Source of the DNA: an uncultured Eubacteriales bacterium
GTDB taxonomy: Bacteria > Bacillota > Clostridia > Peptostreptococcales > Anaerovoracaceae
Reading direction: 5' to 3'
Assembly (NCBI GenBank): GCA_902775345.1
Contig: CACYLW010000013.1
Location: 1 to 64,000, forward strand
DNA: 64,000 nucleotides
Shown here: in pieces, positions 16,379-25,358 of the stretch
Numbering within the stretch: the first letter of the stretch is position 1
Layout of the letters: each line of letters begins with the position of its first letter
Notes under the pieces: generated by a model
The model's input: the letters and a program-made list of their open reading frames with translations, nothing else
Told to the model about the DNA's origin: nothing
The model's database searches: none
Made by a program: the position numbers and the translations under genes

Positions 16379-17287
16379 TTATGTTATAGTTTTTAACGTT
16401 GATGGCTCAAGGTCGGATCCGCTGATCATGAAATCAATGAAGCGCTTGGTAGCAGGCATCATGTAATGATTCTTAAGCCATGCAATGTTTATGTAGTGTA
16501 TGAGATCGACGTCAGAAACACTGTGTATCTTGAGATACTTCTCATTGAGGATATCTACCTTGGCAACAAGGGCTATCCCAAACTGCTCGCGTACCAGGGC
16601 CTGAATGGAATTCTCATCGGAGCATTCACACAGTATGTCCGGCTTTATACCCAGATTACGATACAGCCTGTTGGTATATCCGCCGAGACCTGAAATACGG
16701 TCATACCCGATCACCGGATAGCGCGCCAGCTCGTTTATCGAAAGCTCATCCTTATCAGCAAGAGGGTGCTCGTTTGAAGTGATGATCACCATTTCCTGCT
16801 TCAGTATCGGCACAAATTCAAGTTCTTCCTCGTTTTCTGAGTACGCGCAGAATCCGACATCAAGTTTTCCGCTTTTTATGTCCATTATTATTGAGGAGGT
16901 ACGGTTCTGCGTAAAACCGAAAGTAACGTGCTCGTTTCCCGGAGTATCCAGAAAGGAACGTACCTTATGAGGAATGTAGTAATTCGCAAGTGGGAATACG
17001 TAGCCTATATCGATGCGGCCGCCTGTGGTGGATATTTCCTTCATTTTATATACAGCGATATCGCACTCTTCGAGTATGCGGTTTGCATATTCGAGAAACA
17101 GCCTTCCGCTGCCGGTCAGGGCTATTCCTCTTCCGGCACGCTCAAAAAGTACTACTCCCAGTTCATCTTCAAGAGAATCTATGGATCTTGAAAGGGAAGG
17201 TTGCGAAATGTACAGCTGTTCTGCCGCCGCACGGAAATTCTGCAGTCTGGCTACAGCCTGAAAGTATCTCAACTGGTTTAGGGTCAT
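16379..17287 (-). CDS. LysR-type regulator, probable controller of the shikimate/quinate locus
   Basis: The 302-residue protein has an N-terminal winged HTH (LNQLRYFQAVARLQNFRAAA, then AEQLYISQPSLSRSIDSLE) and a C-terminal periplasmic-binding-protein-like effector domain. It is divergent from the dehydrogenase gene across a 288-bp region with two dyads (17372-17394 and 17417-17429), the standard arrangement for LysR control. The inducer is probably a substrate or intermediate of the pathway. ATG 17287 gives the family-typical start. Confidence 0.88.
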   Translation of the reverse strand: MTLNQLRYFQAVARLQNFRAAAEQLYISQPSLSRSIDSLEDELGVVLFERAGRGIALTGSGRLFLEYANRILEECDIAVYKMKEISTTGGRIDIGYVFPLANYYIPHKVRSFLDTPGNEHVTFGFTQNRTSSIIMDIKSGKLDVGFCAYSENEEELEFVPILKQEMVIITSNEHPLADKDELSINELARYPVIGYDRISGLGGYTNRLYRNLGIKPDILCECSDENSIQALVREQFGIALVAKVDILNEKYLKIHSVSDVDLIHYINIAWLKNHYMMPATKRFIDFMISGSDLEPSTLKTIT

Positions 17288-17371
17288 GATTACTCTCCTG
17301 TCTGATCAGGTGTCTGCGGGAATGTATCTATAGAAATACGGTTTAAAAAACTATATCACAGGAAAACGGTG

Positions 17372-17429
17372 AATGATAGCCGCACGCTATCATTTTTTGT
17401 TTTTTATGGCATTGGACTCTATCATAGAG
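17372..17429. promoter_or_regulatory. LysR operator region and divergent promoter
   Basis: A perfect dyad AATGATAGC-N5-GCTATCATT spans 17372-17394, and CTCTATCATAGAG spans 17417-17429; both contain CTATCAT. The second lies in the spacer of a plus-strand promoter, TTGGAC (17413-17418) to TAAAAT (17436-17441), 17 bp apart. The first dyad is followed by a T run and could also act as a terminator. Binding by the adjacent LysR is inference. Confidence 0.6.
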
Positions 17430-17575
17430 AATCGTTAAAATATAAACAACAAATAGTTATTGTTTTAACAAAGTTGTCTTCTGGCTTGTGGTGAATCAGA
17501 GACATTACCGGAAGAGGCATGCAAAAGTGCCTGAAAATAAATGATCATAGGAAACTCATAAAAAGGAGAAAAACA

Positions 17576-18454
17576 ATGGCAGAAAGAATCACAGGACACA
17601 CCGAACTCATCGGACTCATGGCTTATCCTATCCGTCACTCCAGCTCACCGGCTATGCAGAATGAAGCTTTTGCAGAGGTAGGAGCTGATTACGCATACCT
17701 TGCATTTGAGGTCGGCGCAGATGAGATAGAAGATGCCGTAAAGGCTATCCGCACACTCAAGATGAGAGGTTCCAACGTATCGATGCCTAACAAGACACTG
17801 GTAGGTCAGTACCTTGATGAGCTGGATCCTGCTGCTGAACTTTGCGGCGCAGTAAACACCATCGTAAATGATAACGGTCACCTCAAGGGATATATCACTG
17901 ACGGAATCGGCTTCATGGCTGCTATTAAGGACAATGACATTGATCCTATCGGCAAGAAGATGACTATCGTAGGAGCCGGCGGCGCTGCTACAGCAATCGA
18001 GATCCAGGCTGCTCTCGACGGAGTTGCTGAGATCTCAATCTTCAATATCAAGGACAAGTTCTATGAGGTCGGAGAAGACACGGTAAAGAAGATCAATGAA
18101 AACACAAACTGCAAGGCAAAGATGTTTGACCTCGCAGATACTGAGGCTCTCCGTGCAGAGATGGCAGACAGCTACCTCTTCGTAAATGCTACAGGCGCAG
18201 GCATGAAGCCGCTCGAAGACGTTTCCGTAGTTCCTGACAAGAGCTTCTTCAGACCTGAGCTCATCGTAGTAGACGTTCCTTACGGATGTCTCCTGACAAA
18301 GATGAGAAAGATGGCTAAGGAAGTCGGCTGCAAGACAATGAACGGTCTTGGAATGATGCTGTTCCAGGGTGCAGCAGGATTTGAACTCTGGACAGGCAAG
18401 CCGATGCCGATCGAGCACATGAAGGAAGTCCTCGGAATCAGCTACGACGACTAA
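17576..18454 (+). CDS. aroE: Shikimate/quinate dehydrogenase
   Basis: The 292-residue NAD(P)-dependent dehydrogenase interconverts shikimate and 3-dehydroshikimate (or quinate and 3-dehydroquinate). Substrate motifs HSSSPAMQNEAF and SNVSMPNKTL (catalytic Lys) are clear; the usual GYNTD reads GYITDG. The Rossmann motif is VGAGGAATAIEIQAA. It resembles the YdiB group in length. ATG 17576 has AAAAGGAG in front; an upstream in-frame ATG at 17519 is less likely. Its place next to a transporter and dehydroquinase rather than other aro genes points to catabolism. Confidence 0.88.
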   Translation: MAERITGHTELIGLMAYPIRHSSSPAMQNEAFAEVGADYAYLAFEVGADEIEDAVKAIRTLKMRGSNVSMPNKTLVGQYLDELDPAAELCGAVNTIVNDNGHLKGYITDGIGFMAAIKDNDIDPIGKKMTIVGAGGAATAIEIQAALDGVAEISIFNIKDKFYEVGEDTVKKINENTNCKAKMFDLADTEALRAEMADSYLFVNATGAGMKPLEDVSVVPDKSFFRPELIVVDVPYGCLLTKMRKMAKEVGCKTMNGLGMMLFQGAAGFELWTGKPMPIEHMKEVLGISYDD

Positions 18455-18506
18455 TCAGACATATAAAAAGTCAGATATGACAAATGGAAAATGAGAGGAA
18501 ACAAAA

Positions 18507-19718
18507 ATGACTAACAAAAAGTATTTACCAAGCGTAATAGTTCTTTATCTGAACTATTTCCTTCACGGAATTGGCTGCTCCGTTCTCGGACAGGCCGTAA
18601 TCAAAGACGCCCTTGCCGGAAGCTGGAACGTTGAGGCAATGGCTATCACAGCTATCGCAGCTGCACTCGGACTCGGAAGACTCATCGCTCTTCCTTTCGC
18701 GGGTCCTCTTTCGGACAAGCTCGGCCGCAGAGTGTCGACAGCTATCGGCGGATTCTCATACGCTGTATATCTGATCGGACTCGCCATGGCTTTCAACGCA
18801 GGCGGCGGTGCAGGATACAGGATCGCTTATGTTTGCGCTATCGTCGGCGGTATTGCCAACTCGTTCCTCGACACAGGCATTTATCCTGCTGTTGCTGAGA
18901 TCATCAACAAGGCTCCTGGCGTTGCGACAATGGGCATCAAGTTTGCCATCTCCGGTTCTCAGTTCCTGCTGCCTTTCTTCCTCGGAATCACAGTAGGCCA
19001 GACAGCAGGCGGAATGGTTACTTACAACAAGCTGTTCTACATCGTTGGAATCGCATATCTCGTACTGATGGCACTCATCCTCTTCTTCCCTCTGCCTGAT
19101 ACAGACAAGAAGGCTGAAGAGAAAAAGGAAGGACTTCTTCAGAGCATCAAGCATGCGAACTTCTCCGCAGGTTCCATCGCCATGATCCTCATCGGATTCA
19201 CATGCACAGGTACATTCCAGCTCTGGCTCAACTGCGCGCAGAACTTCGCGAAGGATGTTGTAGGCTGGGCTGAGCCGCAGGCCATGCAGTCATTCTACGC
19301 TATCGGAACAATGATAGGACTCGTTGTCACAGCTCTGCTGACAAGCAAGATCAAGGACGTAAGATTCGTAATGATCTATCCTGCAGTATGCGCACTCATG
19401 ATGGTTGCAGTACTTATGGCTCCTTCACAGGGAATACTCAAGATCGGCGCTTTCGTACTCGGGTGGTTCGGAGCAGGCGGACTTCTGCAGATCGCAACAT
19501 CCGTATGCAACATGCTCTTCCCTAAGATCAAGGGAACAGTCACCGCCCTCGTAATGATCGCTTCGTCTCTGTGCAACTACACACTCCTTACAGCTGCTGC
19601 ATCGATGACTCCGTCCGGAGTAATGATCATGAACATCGTGCTGACAGCAGTCGGAACTCTGCTCGGAGTATTCGTAAACATGAATTACAACAAGATGCTC
19701 GAGGCTGCAGAAAAATAG
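18507..19718 (+). CDS. MFS transporter, probably for shikimate or quinate
   Basis: The 403-residue protein has about twelve hydrophobic segments and the MFS motif A between helices 2 and 3 (GPLSDKLGRRVS). It starts at ATG 18507 behind AGAGGAAAC, 52 bp after the dehydrogenase and 34 bp before aroD, so it is cotranscribed. Substrate assignment rests on context only: a hydroaromatic acid, symported with protons, is the simplest guess. Confidence 0.82.
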   Translation: MTNKKYLPSVIVLYLNYFLHGIGCSVLGQAVIKDALAGSWNVEAMAITAIAAALGLGRLIALPFAGPLSDKLGRRVSTAIGGFSYAVYLIGLAMAFNAGGGAGYRIAYVCAIVGGIANSFLDTGIYPAVAEIINKAPGVATMGIKFAISGSQFLLPFFLGITVGQTAGGMVTYNKLFYIVGIAYLVLMALILFFPLPDTDKKAEEKKEGLLQSIKHANFSAGSIAMILIGFTCTGTFQLWLNCAQNFAKDVVGWAEPQAMQSFYAIGTMIGLVVTALLTSKIKDVRFVMIYPAVCALMMVAVLMAPSQGILKIGAFVLGWFGAGGLLQIATSVCNMLFPKIKGTVTALVMIASSLCNYTLLTAAASMTPSGVMIMNIVLTAVGTLLGVFVNMNYNKMLEAAEK

Positions 19719-19752
19719 TAACAACACTTGCTTAACAGAAAGGAAGGAAAAA

Positions 19753-20514
19753 ATGAACACTGTTAAGGTCAGAAATATTGTAATCGGCGAGGGAATGCCA
19801 AAGATCTGCGTACCTATCGTAGGAATTACAAAGGAAGCTATCCTCGACGAAGCAAAAGCCATCACAAAGCTCCCTGCAGATGTAGTGGAGTGGAGGATCG
19901 ACTGGTTTGAGAACGTATTCGACTTTGCTGCTCTTGAGGATGTAATGAAGAATCTCCGCGAGGTTCTCGGAGACATGCCGATCCTGATGACATTCCGTAC
20001 TTCGAAGGAAGGCGGAGAGAAGGCTATCGAAGATGAAGTATATGCAGACATCAACATCAAGGCAGCTCAGACAGGCTATGTTGACATGGTAGACGTTGAA
20101 GTCTTCACAGGTGACGAGATCGTAAAGAAGATCATCGACGGCGCGCATGCTGCCGGCGTAAAGGTCGTAGCATCCAATCACGACTTCTTCAAGACCCCTG
20201 ATAAGGATGACATCGTAGGCCGTCTCCGCAAGATGCAGGAACTCGGCGCAGACATCCCTAAGATCGCTGTCATGCCGCAGAACAAGAAAGACGTTCTTAC
20301 TCTGCTTGCTGCAACAGAAGAAATGGCAAACGAGTATGCTGACCGTCCGATCATCACAATGTCCATGGCAGGCACAGGCGTTATCAGCCGTCTTGCAGGT
20401 GAAGTGTTCGGTTCGGCACTGACTTTCGGAGCAGCAGCAAAGGCATCAGCCCCTGGACAGATGGGCGTGCAGGACCTCAAGCAGGTTCTCACACTTCTGC
20501 ACGGAGCGCTCTAA
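19753..20514 (+). CDS. aroD: Type I 3-dehydroquinate dehydratase
   Basis: The 253-residue class I dehydroquinase interconverts 3-dehydroquinate and 3-dehydroshikimate through a Schiff base. The Lys is in IPKIAVMPQ (about residue 171), the catalytic His in VASNHDF, and the substrate Arg in VVEWRIDWF. The C-terminal GSALTFGAA and APGQM blocks are standard. Paired with a dehydrogenase and a carrier, it can connect quinate and shikimate. AAGGAAGG precedes the ATG. Confidence 0.93.
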   Translation: MNTVKVRNIVIGEGMPKICVPIVGITKEAILDEAKAITKLPADVVEWRIDWFENVFDFAALEDVMKNLREVLGDMPILMTFRTSKEGGEKAIEDEVYADINIKAAQTGYVDMVDVEVFTGDEIVKKIIDGAHAAGVKVVASNHDFFKTPDKDDIVGRLRKMQELGADIPKIAVMPQNKKDVLTLLAATEEMANEYADRPIITMSMAGTGVISRLAGEVFGSALTFGAAAKASAPGQMGVQDLKQVLTLLHGAL

Positions 20515-20527
20515 ATAATGGTTCATT

Positions 20528-20572
20528 CATGCCCCGTTCCAGACGACATTCGTCCCTCCGGGGCGGGGCATG
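20528..20572 (+). promoter_or_regulatory. GC-rich hairpin between aroD and the TRAP genes
   Basis: CATGCCCCG (20528-20536) pairs with CGGGGCATG (20564-20572) around a 27-nt loop. There is no T run, so it is more likely an RNA processing or stability element, or a weak terminator, than a full stop. It may set different expression levels for the two halves of the cluster. Confidence 0.45.
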
Positions 20573-20593
20573 CTTTGAAGAAAGGAAGAAGCC

Positions 20594-21169
20594 ATGACAA
20601 AAGTTATTAAATGGCTTGATCACAACCTGGAGGAGTTCCTGCTGACACTGTTACTGCTTGCAATGGCGGTCATCATGGGTGTACAGGTGTTTTCCAGGTT
20701 TGCGCTGAAAGCTTCGCTGTCATGGACTGAGGAGCTCACGAGATATCTGTTCATATGGGCAGGTTTCATGAGCGTCAGTTACTGCAGCAAGAGGTGCATC
20801 TCGATCAAGATAGAACAGTTCGTGGCAAGATTCTCAAGGCGTACGAAGGCGATAATCAAACTTGTCAATCATACGATAGAGCTGGCGTTCTTTTTCTATA
20901 TGATTCCGTTTGCTTTTTCGTACATGATGTCGGCGGTCGAGAGCGGGCAGGTGAGCCCGGCGCTCGGGATCCCGATGTACTATATCCAGGCGGCGCCTTT
21001 CGTATCGTTCATACTGGTAGCTTTCAGGATAATCCAGAGATGGATCATAGAACTCAAGGTCTCACTTGGCATGAAAGTCTATGACCCGGCGCATCCTGAA
21101 CGCAATACTCCTGAATCATTTGTTGAGGCAGGTCAGCCGGTATCCGCGGCTGACGCCGGAAAGGAGTAG
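20594..21169 (+). CDS. dctQ: TRAP transporter small membrane subunit (DctQ)
   Basis: The 191-residue protein has four membrane helices and the DctQ hallmark SWTEELTRYLFIWAGFMS near residue 40. It forms the membrane unit with DctM for sodium-driven uptake of organic acids. GAAAGGAAG precedes ATG 20594. A polar C-terminal tail extends beyond the last helix. It is 3 bp from dctM. Confidence 0.92.
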   Translation: MTKVIKWLDHNLEEFLLTLLLLAMAVIMGVQVFSRFALKASLSWTEELTRYLFIWAGFMSVSYCSKRCISIKIEQFVARFSRRTKAIIKLVNHTIELAFFFYMIPFAFSYMMSAVESGQVSPALGIPMYYIQAAPFVSFILVAFRIIQRWIIELKVSLGMKVYDPAHPERNTPESFVEAGQPVSAADAGKE

Positions 21170-21171
21170 TC

Positions 21172-22461
21172 ATGCCGGTAGGATTATTGTTCATACTGTT
21201 CGTGGTATTCCTTATCATAGCAATACCTGTAGGCATTACGCTCGGTATTACGGCCGTATTGCCGCATATATTTGATCCGTCGTTCACCGTGGGAGCGAAG
21301 TATCTCATCAGAGCGATGTTCGGCGGACTTGACAGCTTCCCGCTGCTGGCGGTACCGATGTTTGTACTTTCCGGTATCATCATGGCCAAGGGAGGCATAT
21401 CACGCAAGATATTCGACATATTCGCTTACTTCTTCGGCAGATTCACTGCCGGAATGCCTTGCGCAGTCATAGTAACGTGCCTGTTCTACGGCGCGATCTC
21501 CGGCTCTGCTCCGGCGACCGTTGCTGCCGTAGGCAGCATGACCATCCCGATCCTGATCGGGCTGGGCTACGACAAGACATTCTCAACATCTGTCGTAGCG
21601 GTCGCCGGCGGACTGGGTGTGATCATCCCGCCGAGCATCCCGTTCATCATGTACGGAATGGCTTCCGGCGCTTCCGTAAGCGATCTGTTCCTTGCAGGAA
21701 TTATCCCGGGACTTGTGATCGCGGTGCTCCTGATGGGATTCTCAGTGTTCTACTGCAAAAAGAATGGTGAGGATAAGGTCAGGATAGAGGCTGAGATCGG
21801 AAAGCTCCACGAAAAGGGATTCGGCAAGGTGTTCAGGGAGAGCTTCTGGGCCATACTCAGCCCAGTGATAGTACTCGGATGCATCTATTCGGGAATCACT
21901 TCGCCGACAGAGGCGGCCGTAATATCTGTATATTATGCGCTGATAGTCAGCCTTTTCATCTACAGGGAGATAAAGTTCAAGGATCTGTGGGGCATTCTTG
22001 TTGAAGCCATCAAGACCTTCACGCCGATACTGTTCATTCTGGCGGCATCGACAGCTTTCTCAAGAGTGCTGACTCTCATGCAGGTACCTCAGACGGTAAG
22101 CTCATTCATACTGGGCAACTTCTCGAGCAAGGTCGTCATACTGCTTGTCATAAACGTGTTCCTGCTCATCGTGGGCATGGTCATGGATACGACACCTGCG
22201 ATCCTGATCCTTACACCGATCCTGCTGCCGATCGCGCAGGGCATCGGCATGGATCCGATCCAGTTCGGTGTGATCATGGTAGTAAATCTGGCTATTGGAT
22301 TCGTAACTCCGCCTATCGGAGTGAACCTCTTTGTTGCCAGTGCTCTGACGGATGTACCTGTAATGGAGATAGCGCGGAAGGCCATGCCTATGATCGGCCT
22401 GTTCCTTGTGGCGCTGCTGCTGTTCACATTCGTGCCGGCGTTCTCGCTGGCTCTGCTCTAG
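21172..22461 (+). CDS. dctM: TRAP transporter large permease (DctM)
   Basis: The 429-residue polytopic permease has TRAP-type motifs such as GISRKIFDIFAYFFGR, ISGSAPATVAAVGSMTIPIL and GVIIPPSIPFIMYG, and the C-terminal VNLAIGFVTPPIGVNLFVAS. It is the ion-coupled transport subunit. It starts immediately after dctQ and ends 10 bp before dctP. The substrate is set by DctP. Confidence 0.93.
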   Translation: MPVGLLFILFVVFLIIAIPVGITLGITAVLPHIFDPSFTVGAKYLIRAMFGGLDSFPLLAVPMFVLSGIIMAKGGISRKIFDIFAYFFGRFTAGMPCAVIVTCLFYGAISGSAPATVAAVGSMTIPILIGLGYDKTFSTSVVAVAGGLGVIIPPSIPFIMYGMASGASVSDLFLAGIIPGLVIAVLLMGFSVFYCKKNGEDKVRIEAEIGKLHEKGFGKVFRESFWAILSPVIVLGCIYSGITSPTEAAVISVYYALIVSLFIYREIKFKDLWGILVEAIKTFTPILFILAASTAFSRVLTLMQVPQTVSSFILGNFSSKVVILLVINVFLLIVGMVMDTTPAILILTPILLPIAQGIGMDPIQFGVIMVVNLAIGFVTPPIGVNLFVASALTDVPVMEIARKAMPMIGLFLVALLLFTFVPAFSLALL

Positions 22462-22471
22462 GAGGTGTGCC

Positions 22472-23521
22472 ATGAAAAGAATCAAAAGTCATAAACACCT
22501 TCAGCTTGCCGTCGTTTTCATCTGCATCTTCCTCATAGGTATGATGATGTCCGCATGCGGAAAGGATGACGGAGAGCAGAGATACGCTTATCCTCTTGCT
22601 ACAGCAAGCCCAGAGGATACCGTAACGCAGATATATGCCGAAAAGTTTGCGGAAGAAGTAGACCGGTTGTCTGACGGAAGCATAAAGATACAGGTATATG
22701 CCAACTCCACCCTCGGAGGCGACCGTGAGCTGCTTGAATCCTGCAAGGACGGAGACATCCCGTTCGTAGTACAGAATACTGCACCGCAGGTAACATTCAT
22801 GCCTGATCTTGCAATATTCGATGTACCGTGCGCGTTCGAAAACCTTGACGAGTGCAGAGAGGTGCTCGACGATAAGGAATTCAGCAGTCTGGTAAGCAAC
22901 ATATATGAAAAGGGCGGATATAAGCTGCTCGGCATCGCTGACCAGGGATTCCGTATCATGAGTACCAATAAGCCGGTAAAAGGAATAAGTGACTTCAAGG
23001 GTCAGAAGATCCGTACCATGGAGAACCCGTTCCACCTTGCGTTCTGGAAATCCATCGGAGCCAACCCGACTCCTATGAGTTTCGCCGAGGTATACATCGG
23101 CCTGCAGCAGCATACCATAGATGCTCAGGAAAATCCTTATGAGGTGATCGTGTCCAACAGGCTCTATGAGCAGCAGGATTATGTGGTTGAGACAAACCAC
23201 CTGCCGCACCTGATCACGCTGATAATGAACGATGAGTTCTTTAAGGGCATGCCTGAAGAGAATCAGCGTATTCTTAAGGAAGCAGCTGCTACGGCTACGG
23301 AATATGCTCGTCAGGCATCGGATGACAGGATAGCTGACAGAGTCAAAACCATCGAAGACAGCGGTACAGAGATACTTAAGATCGATGATGAAACTTATAA
23401 GGCCATCGTTGAGGCGAGTGCCGGAGTACGCGAAAGCATTCAGCAAAAAGTAGATTCCGAAGTCTACGACAAGTTTATCGAATGCATCGATAAATACCAA
23501 AAGAAAAACATTTCCAGATAA
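22472..23521 (+). CDS. dctP: TRAP solute-binding lipoprotein (DctP)
   Basis: The 349-residue protein starts at ATG 22472 with AGGAGG in front. The signal peptide ends in a lipobox MMSAC, so this Gram-positive DctP is membrane-anchored. Family blocks include KIQVYANSTLGGDRELLES, FKGQKIRTMENPFHL and the Arg that binds the ligand carboxylate (IRTMENP), then QENPYEVI. A carboxylate ligand is expected; the neighbourhood suggests quinate, shikimate or a related ring acid. Confidence 0.92.
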   Translation: MKRIKSHKHLQLAVVFICIFLIGMMMSACGKDDGEQRYAYPLATASPEDTVTQIYAEKFAEEVDRLSDGSIKIQVYANSTLGGDRELLESCKDGDIPFVVQNTAPQVTFMPDLAIFDVPCAFENLDECREVLDDKEFSSLVSNIYEKGGYKLLGIADQGFRIMSTNKPVKGISDFKGQKIRTMENPFHLAFWKSIGANPTPMSFAEVYIGLQQHTIDAQENPYEVIVSNRLYEQQDYVVETNHLPHLITLIMNDEFFKGMPEENQRILKEAAATATEYARQASDDRIADRVKTIEDSGTEILKIDDETYKAIVEASAGVRESIQQKVDSEVYDKFIECIDKYQKKNISR

Positions 23522-23522
23522 A

Positions 23523-23557
23523 CCGCCGGAGTGTCAAAAGCACCGGCGGTTTGCTTT
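23523..23557 (+). terminator. Rho-independent terminator after dctP
   Basis: CCGCCGG (23523-23529) pairs with CCGGCGG (23543-23549), then TTTGCTTTTTA. It ends the TRAP transcript. Confidence 0.8.
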
Positions 23558-23691
23558 TTATTACGTCGCCAGTCGGAGAATGTGATACAATCAAAAGAGT
23601 TAAGGGAAACTTAAAGACCATAACATGATACGGAATGATTCCGGTACAGGCATATAAAAAACAATAAACGCATCAAAAAGAAAGAGGAACG

Positions 23692-24573
23692 GTGAAAACA
23701 GAAATGGAAACTGCGAGACTCAGAGCCTTTATTGAGACAGCGAACAAGGGCAGTGTAAAGGCTGCCGCAGATTCGCTCGGTTATACGCCTTCAGCTATAA
23801 GCCAGCTGATCACGGCGCTTGAGAAGGAACTCGGGATCACTCTTTTCACGCGCTCGCAGAAAGGAATGAAACTGACATCAGAAGGCAGGGAGATGATGCC
23901 TCTTGTGAGGTCATATCTTACACATGAAAATGAGATATATACTTTCGCTGCAGAACTGAAAGGCATTACTAAGGGAAAACTTGTGATCGCGACATATCCG
24001 AGTATCGCGACTACATGGCTGCCTGAGATAGTAAGAAGTTTCAAGAATGACTATCCCGGCATACAGATAAACATAATGGAAAGCATCAAAACGGATGTTT
24101 TCCGCCACTTTGAGCAGAATGAAGCTGATCTGGCATTTCTGGCATATTCCGAACCTATGCCTTATGAGTGGATCCCGCTCACAAAGTCAGGTGTTATAGC
24201 TGCTGTTCCTGAGGACCACCGCTTTGCCGGAGCAGACAGGTTCCCGATAAAGGAATGCGAAAATGAAGATTTCATTCTGGGTTCCTGGGGTAAGGAAATG
24301 GAGATACTGGAGATCCTTGAGAAGAATGATGCTCATCCGGAGATCAAGTATACGACATATGATACTCCGGCAACTCTCGCAATGGTAAGGATGGGACTGG
24401 GAGTCAGCTTTGTAAATGAACTGTCTGCGCAATTCTGGAACGAACACCTCGTGAAGATGCCTCTTGATCCGCCTCAGACCATTACATTCGGCGTTGCTCT
24501 GCCTTCAAGGGAGCATATAACAGGCGCGGCTAAGAAGTTCCTTTCTTACACGCTCAGTTATTTCGGGAAATAA
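23692..24573 (+). CDS. LysR-type regulator
   Basis: The 293-residue protein has an N-terminal HTH (RLRAFIETANKGSVKAAADS and SAISQLITALEKELGITLF) and an effector-binding domain. It starts at GTG 23692 after AAAGAGGAAC; ATG 23704 is possible. It follows the TRAP terminator, so it is a separate transcript, and is the second LysR of the locus. It may control the transporter; there is no obvious repeated operator. Confidence 0.85.
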   Translation: MKTEMETARLRAFIETANKGSVKAAADSLGYTPSAISQLITALEKELGITLFTRSQKGMKLTSEGREMMPLVRSYLTHENEIYTFAAELKGITKGKLVIATYPSIATTWLPEIVRSFKNDYPGIQINIMESIKTDVFRHFEQNEADLAFLAYSEPMPYEWIPLTKSGVIAAVPEDHRFAGADRFPIKECENEDFILGSWGKEMEILEILEKNDAHPEIKYTTYDTPATLAMVRMGLGVSFVNELSAQFWNEHLVKMPLDPPQTITFGVALPSREHITGAAKKFLSYTLSYFGK

Positions 24574-24578
24574 AAAAG

Positions 24579-24615
24579 AAAACGCCTTCATAGAGAGGGA
24601 GGTTAAGGCGTTTTC
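24579..24615 (+). terminator. Rho-independent terminator
   Basis: GAAAACGCCTT pairs with AAGGCGTTTTC around a purine-rich loop, after the LysR stop. The T run is within the stem end. Confidence 0.75.
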
Positions 24616-24727
24616 CAAAGAGAATTATATGAATTGTGAAGTGTGTTGTTGACCATCTGTATTGTATCGACAGCAAATTGTTAAGTAAAGTTAAAGATAT
24701 TTATATTTAAGTTAAGTGTGGCTGAAT

Positions 24728-25273
24728 ATGCATCCATTGGAACATTTCAAAACCGTATGTGAGCACAGAAAACTGGTGAGAGGGTACTGCTTCAGGCTCG
24801 GTCTTTACAGGCAGGGTATGATGCATGATCTCAGCAAATATTCGCCTGTGGAGTTTTGGCGCGGCGCCAGATACTATCAGGGCAACCGCAGTCCTAACAA
24901 CAAGGAGAGGGAAGAGACCGGAAGGTCGATGGCCTGGCTCCATCATAAGGGGCGCAACAAGCATCATTTCGAATACTGGATTGACTACATCATAAATGAT
25001 GACGGCTCGGTCGGGTTCGGAGGCAACAGGATGCCTAAGCGGTATATCGCCGAGATGTTCTGTGACCGGATAGCTGCATGCAGAGTCTATCTGGGAGACA
25101 AGTATACTGATGCGTCCGCTTATGATTACTACATGAAAGGCACCGGCACAAGAGTCGGACCTCTGATCCACCCTGAGACAGCTGCTCAACTCGAAAAAAT
25201 GCTTCTTGTACTGAAGGAAGAAGGTGAGGAAGCTGCTTTCGAATATGTCAGGAAATGGCTGAAAGAAAAGTAA
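24728..25273 (+). CDS. DUF5662 family protein
   Basis: The protein is about 181 residues. The block MMHDLSKYSPVEF, followed by the His-rich WLHHKGRNKHHFEYWIDY, is typical of DUF5662, a small all-helical group with HD-domain-like conserved His/Asp that could hold metal. Start: ATG 24728 or GTG 24716; neither has a strong ribosome site. It is monocistronic with a terminator and a distant paralogue of the gene at 9934. Activity unknown. Confidence 0.75.
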   Translation: MHPLEHFKTVCEHRKLVRGYCFRLGLYRQGMMHDLSKYSPVEFWRGARYYQGNRSPNNKEREETGRSMAWLHHKGRNKHHFEYWIDYIINDDGSVGFGGNRMPKRYIAEMFCDRIAACRVYLGDKYTDASAYDYYMKGTGTRVGPLIHPETAAQLEKMLLVLKEEGEEAAFEYVRKWLKEK

Positions 25274-25280
25274 AAATAAA

Positions 25281-25310
25281 CGGGCCCGGACAATGTCCGG
25301 ACCCGTTTTT
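25281..25310 (+). terminator. Rho-independent terminator
   Basis: CGGGCCCGGAC pairs with GTCCGGACCCG (one bulge) around AAT, followed by TTTTT. Confidence 0.85.
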
Positions 25311-25358
25311 CTGATAAGTTTGAGGAATAATATAAGAGAGGTGGAGAGATTTTTTAAA

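Noticed and set aside
22424-23500. 358-residue minus-strand frame opposite dctP
   Set aside because: Shadow of a conserved TRAP lipoprotein gene; composition is Tyr/Arg/His-rich noise.
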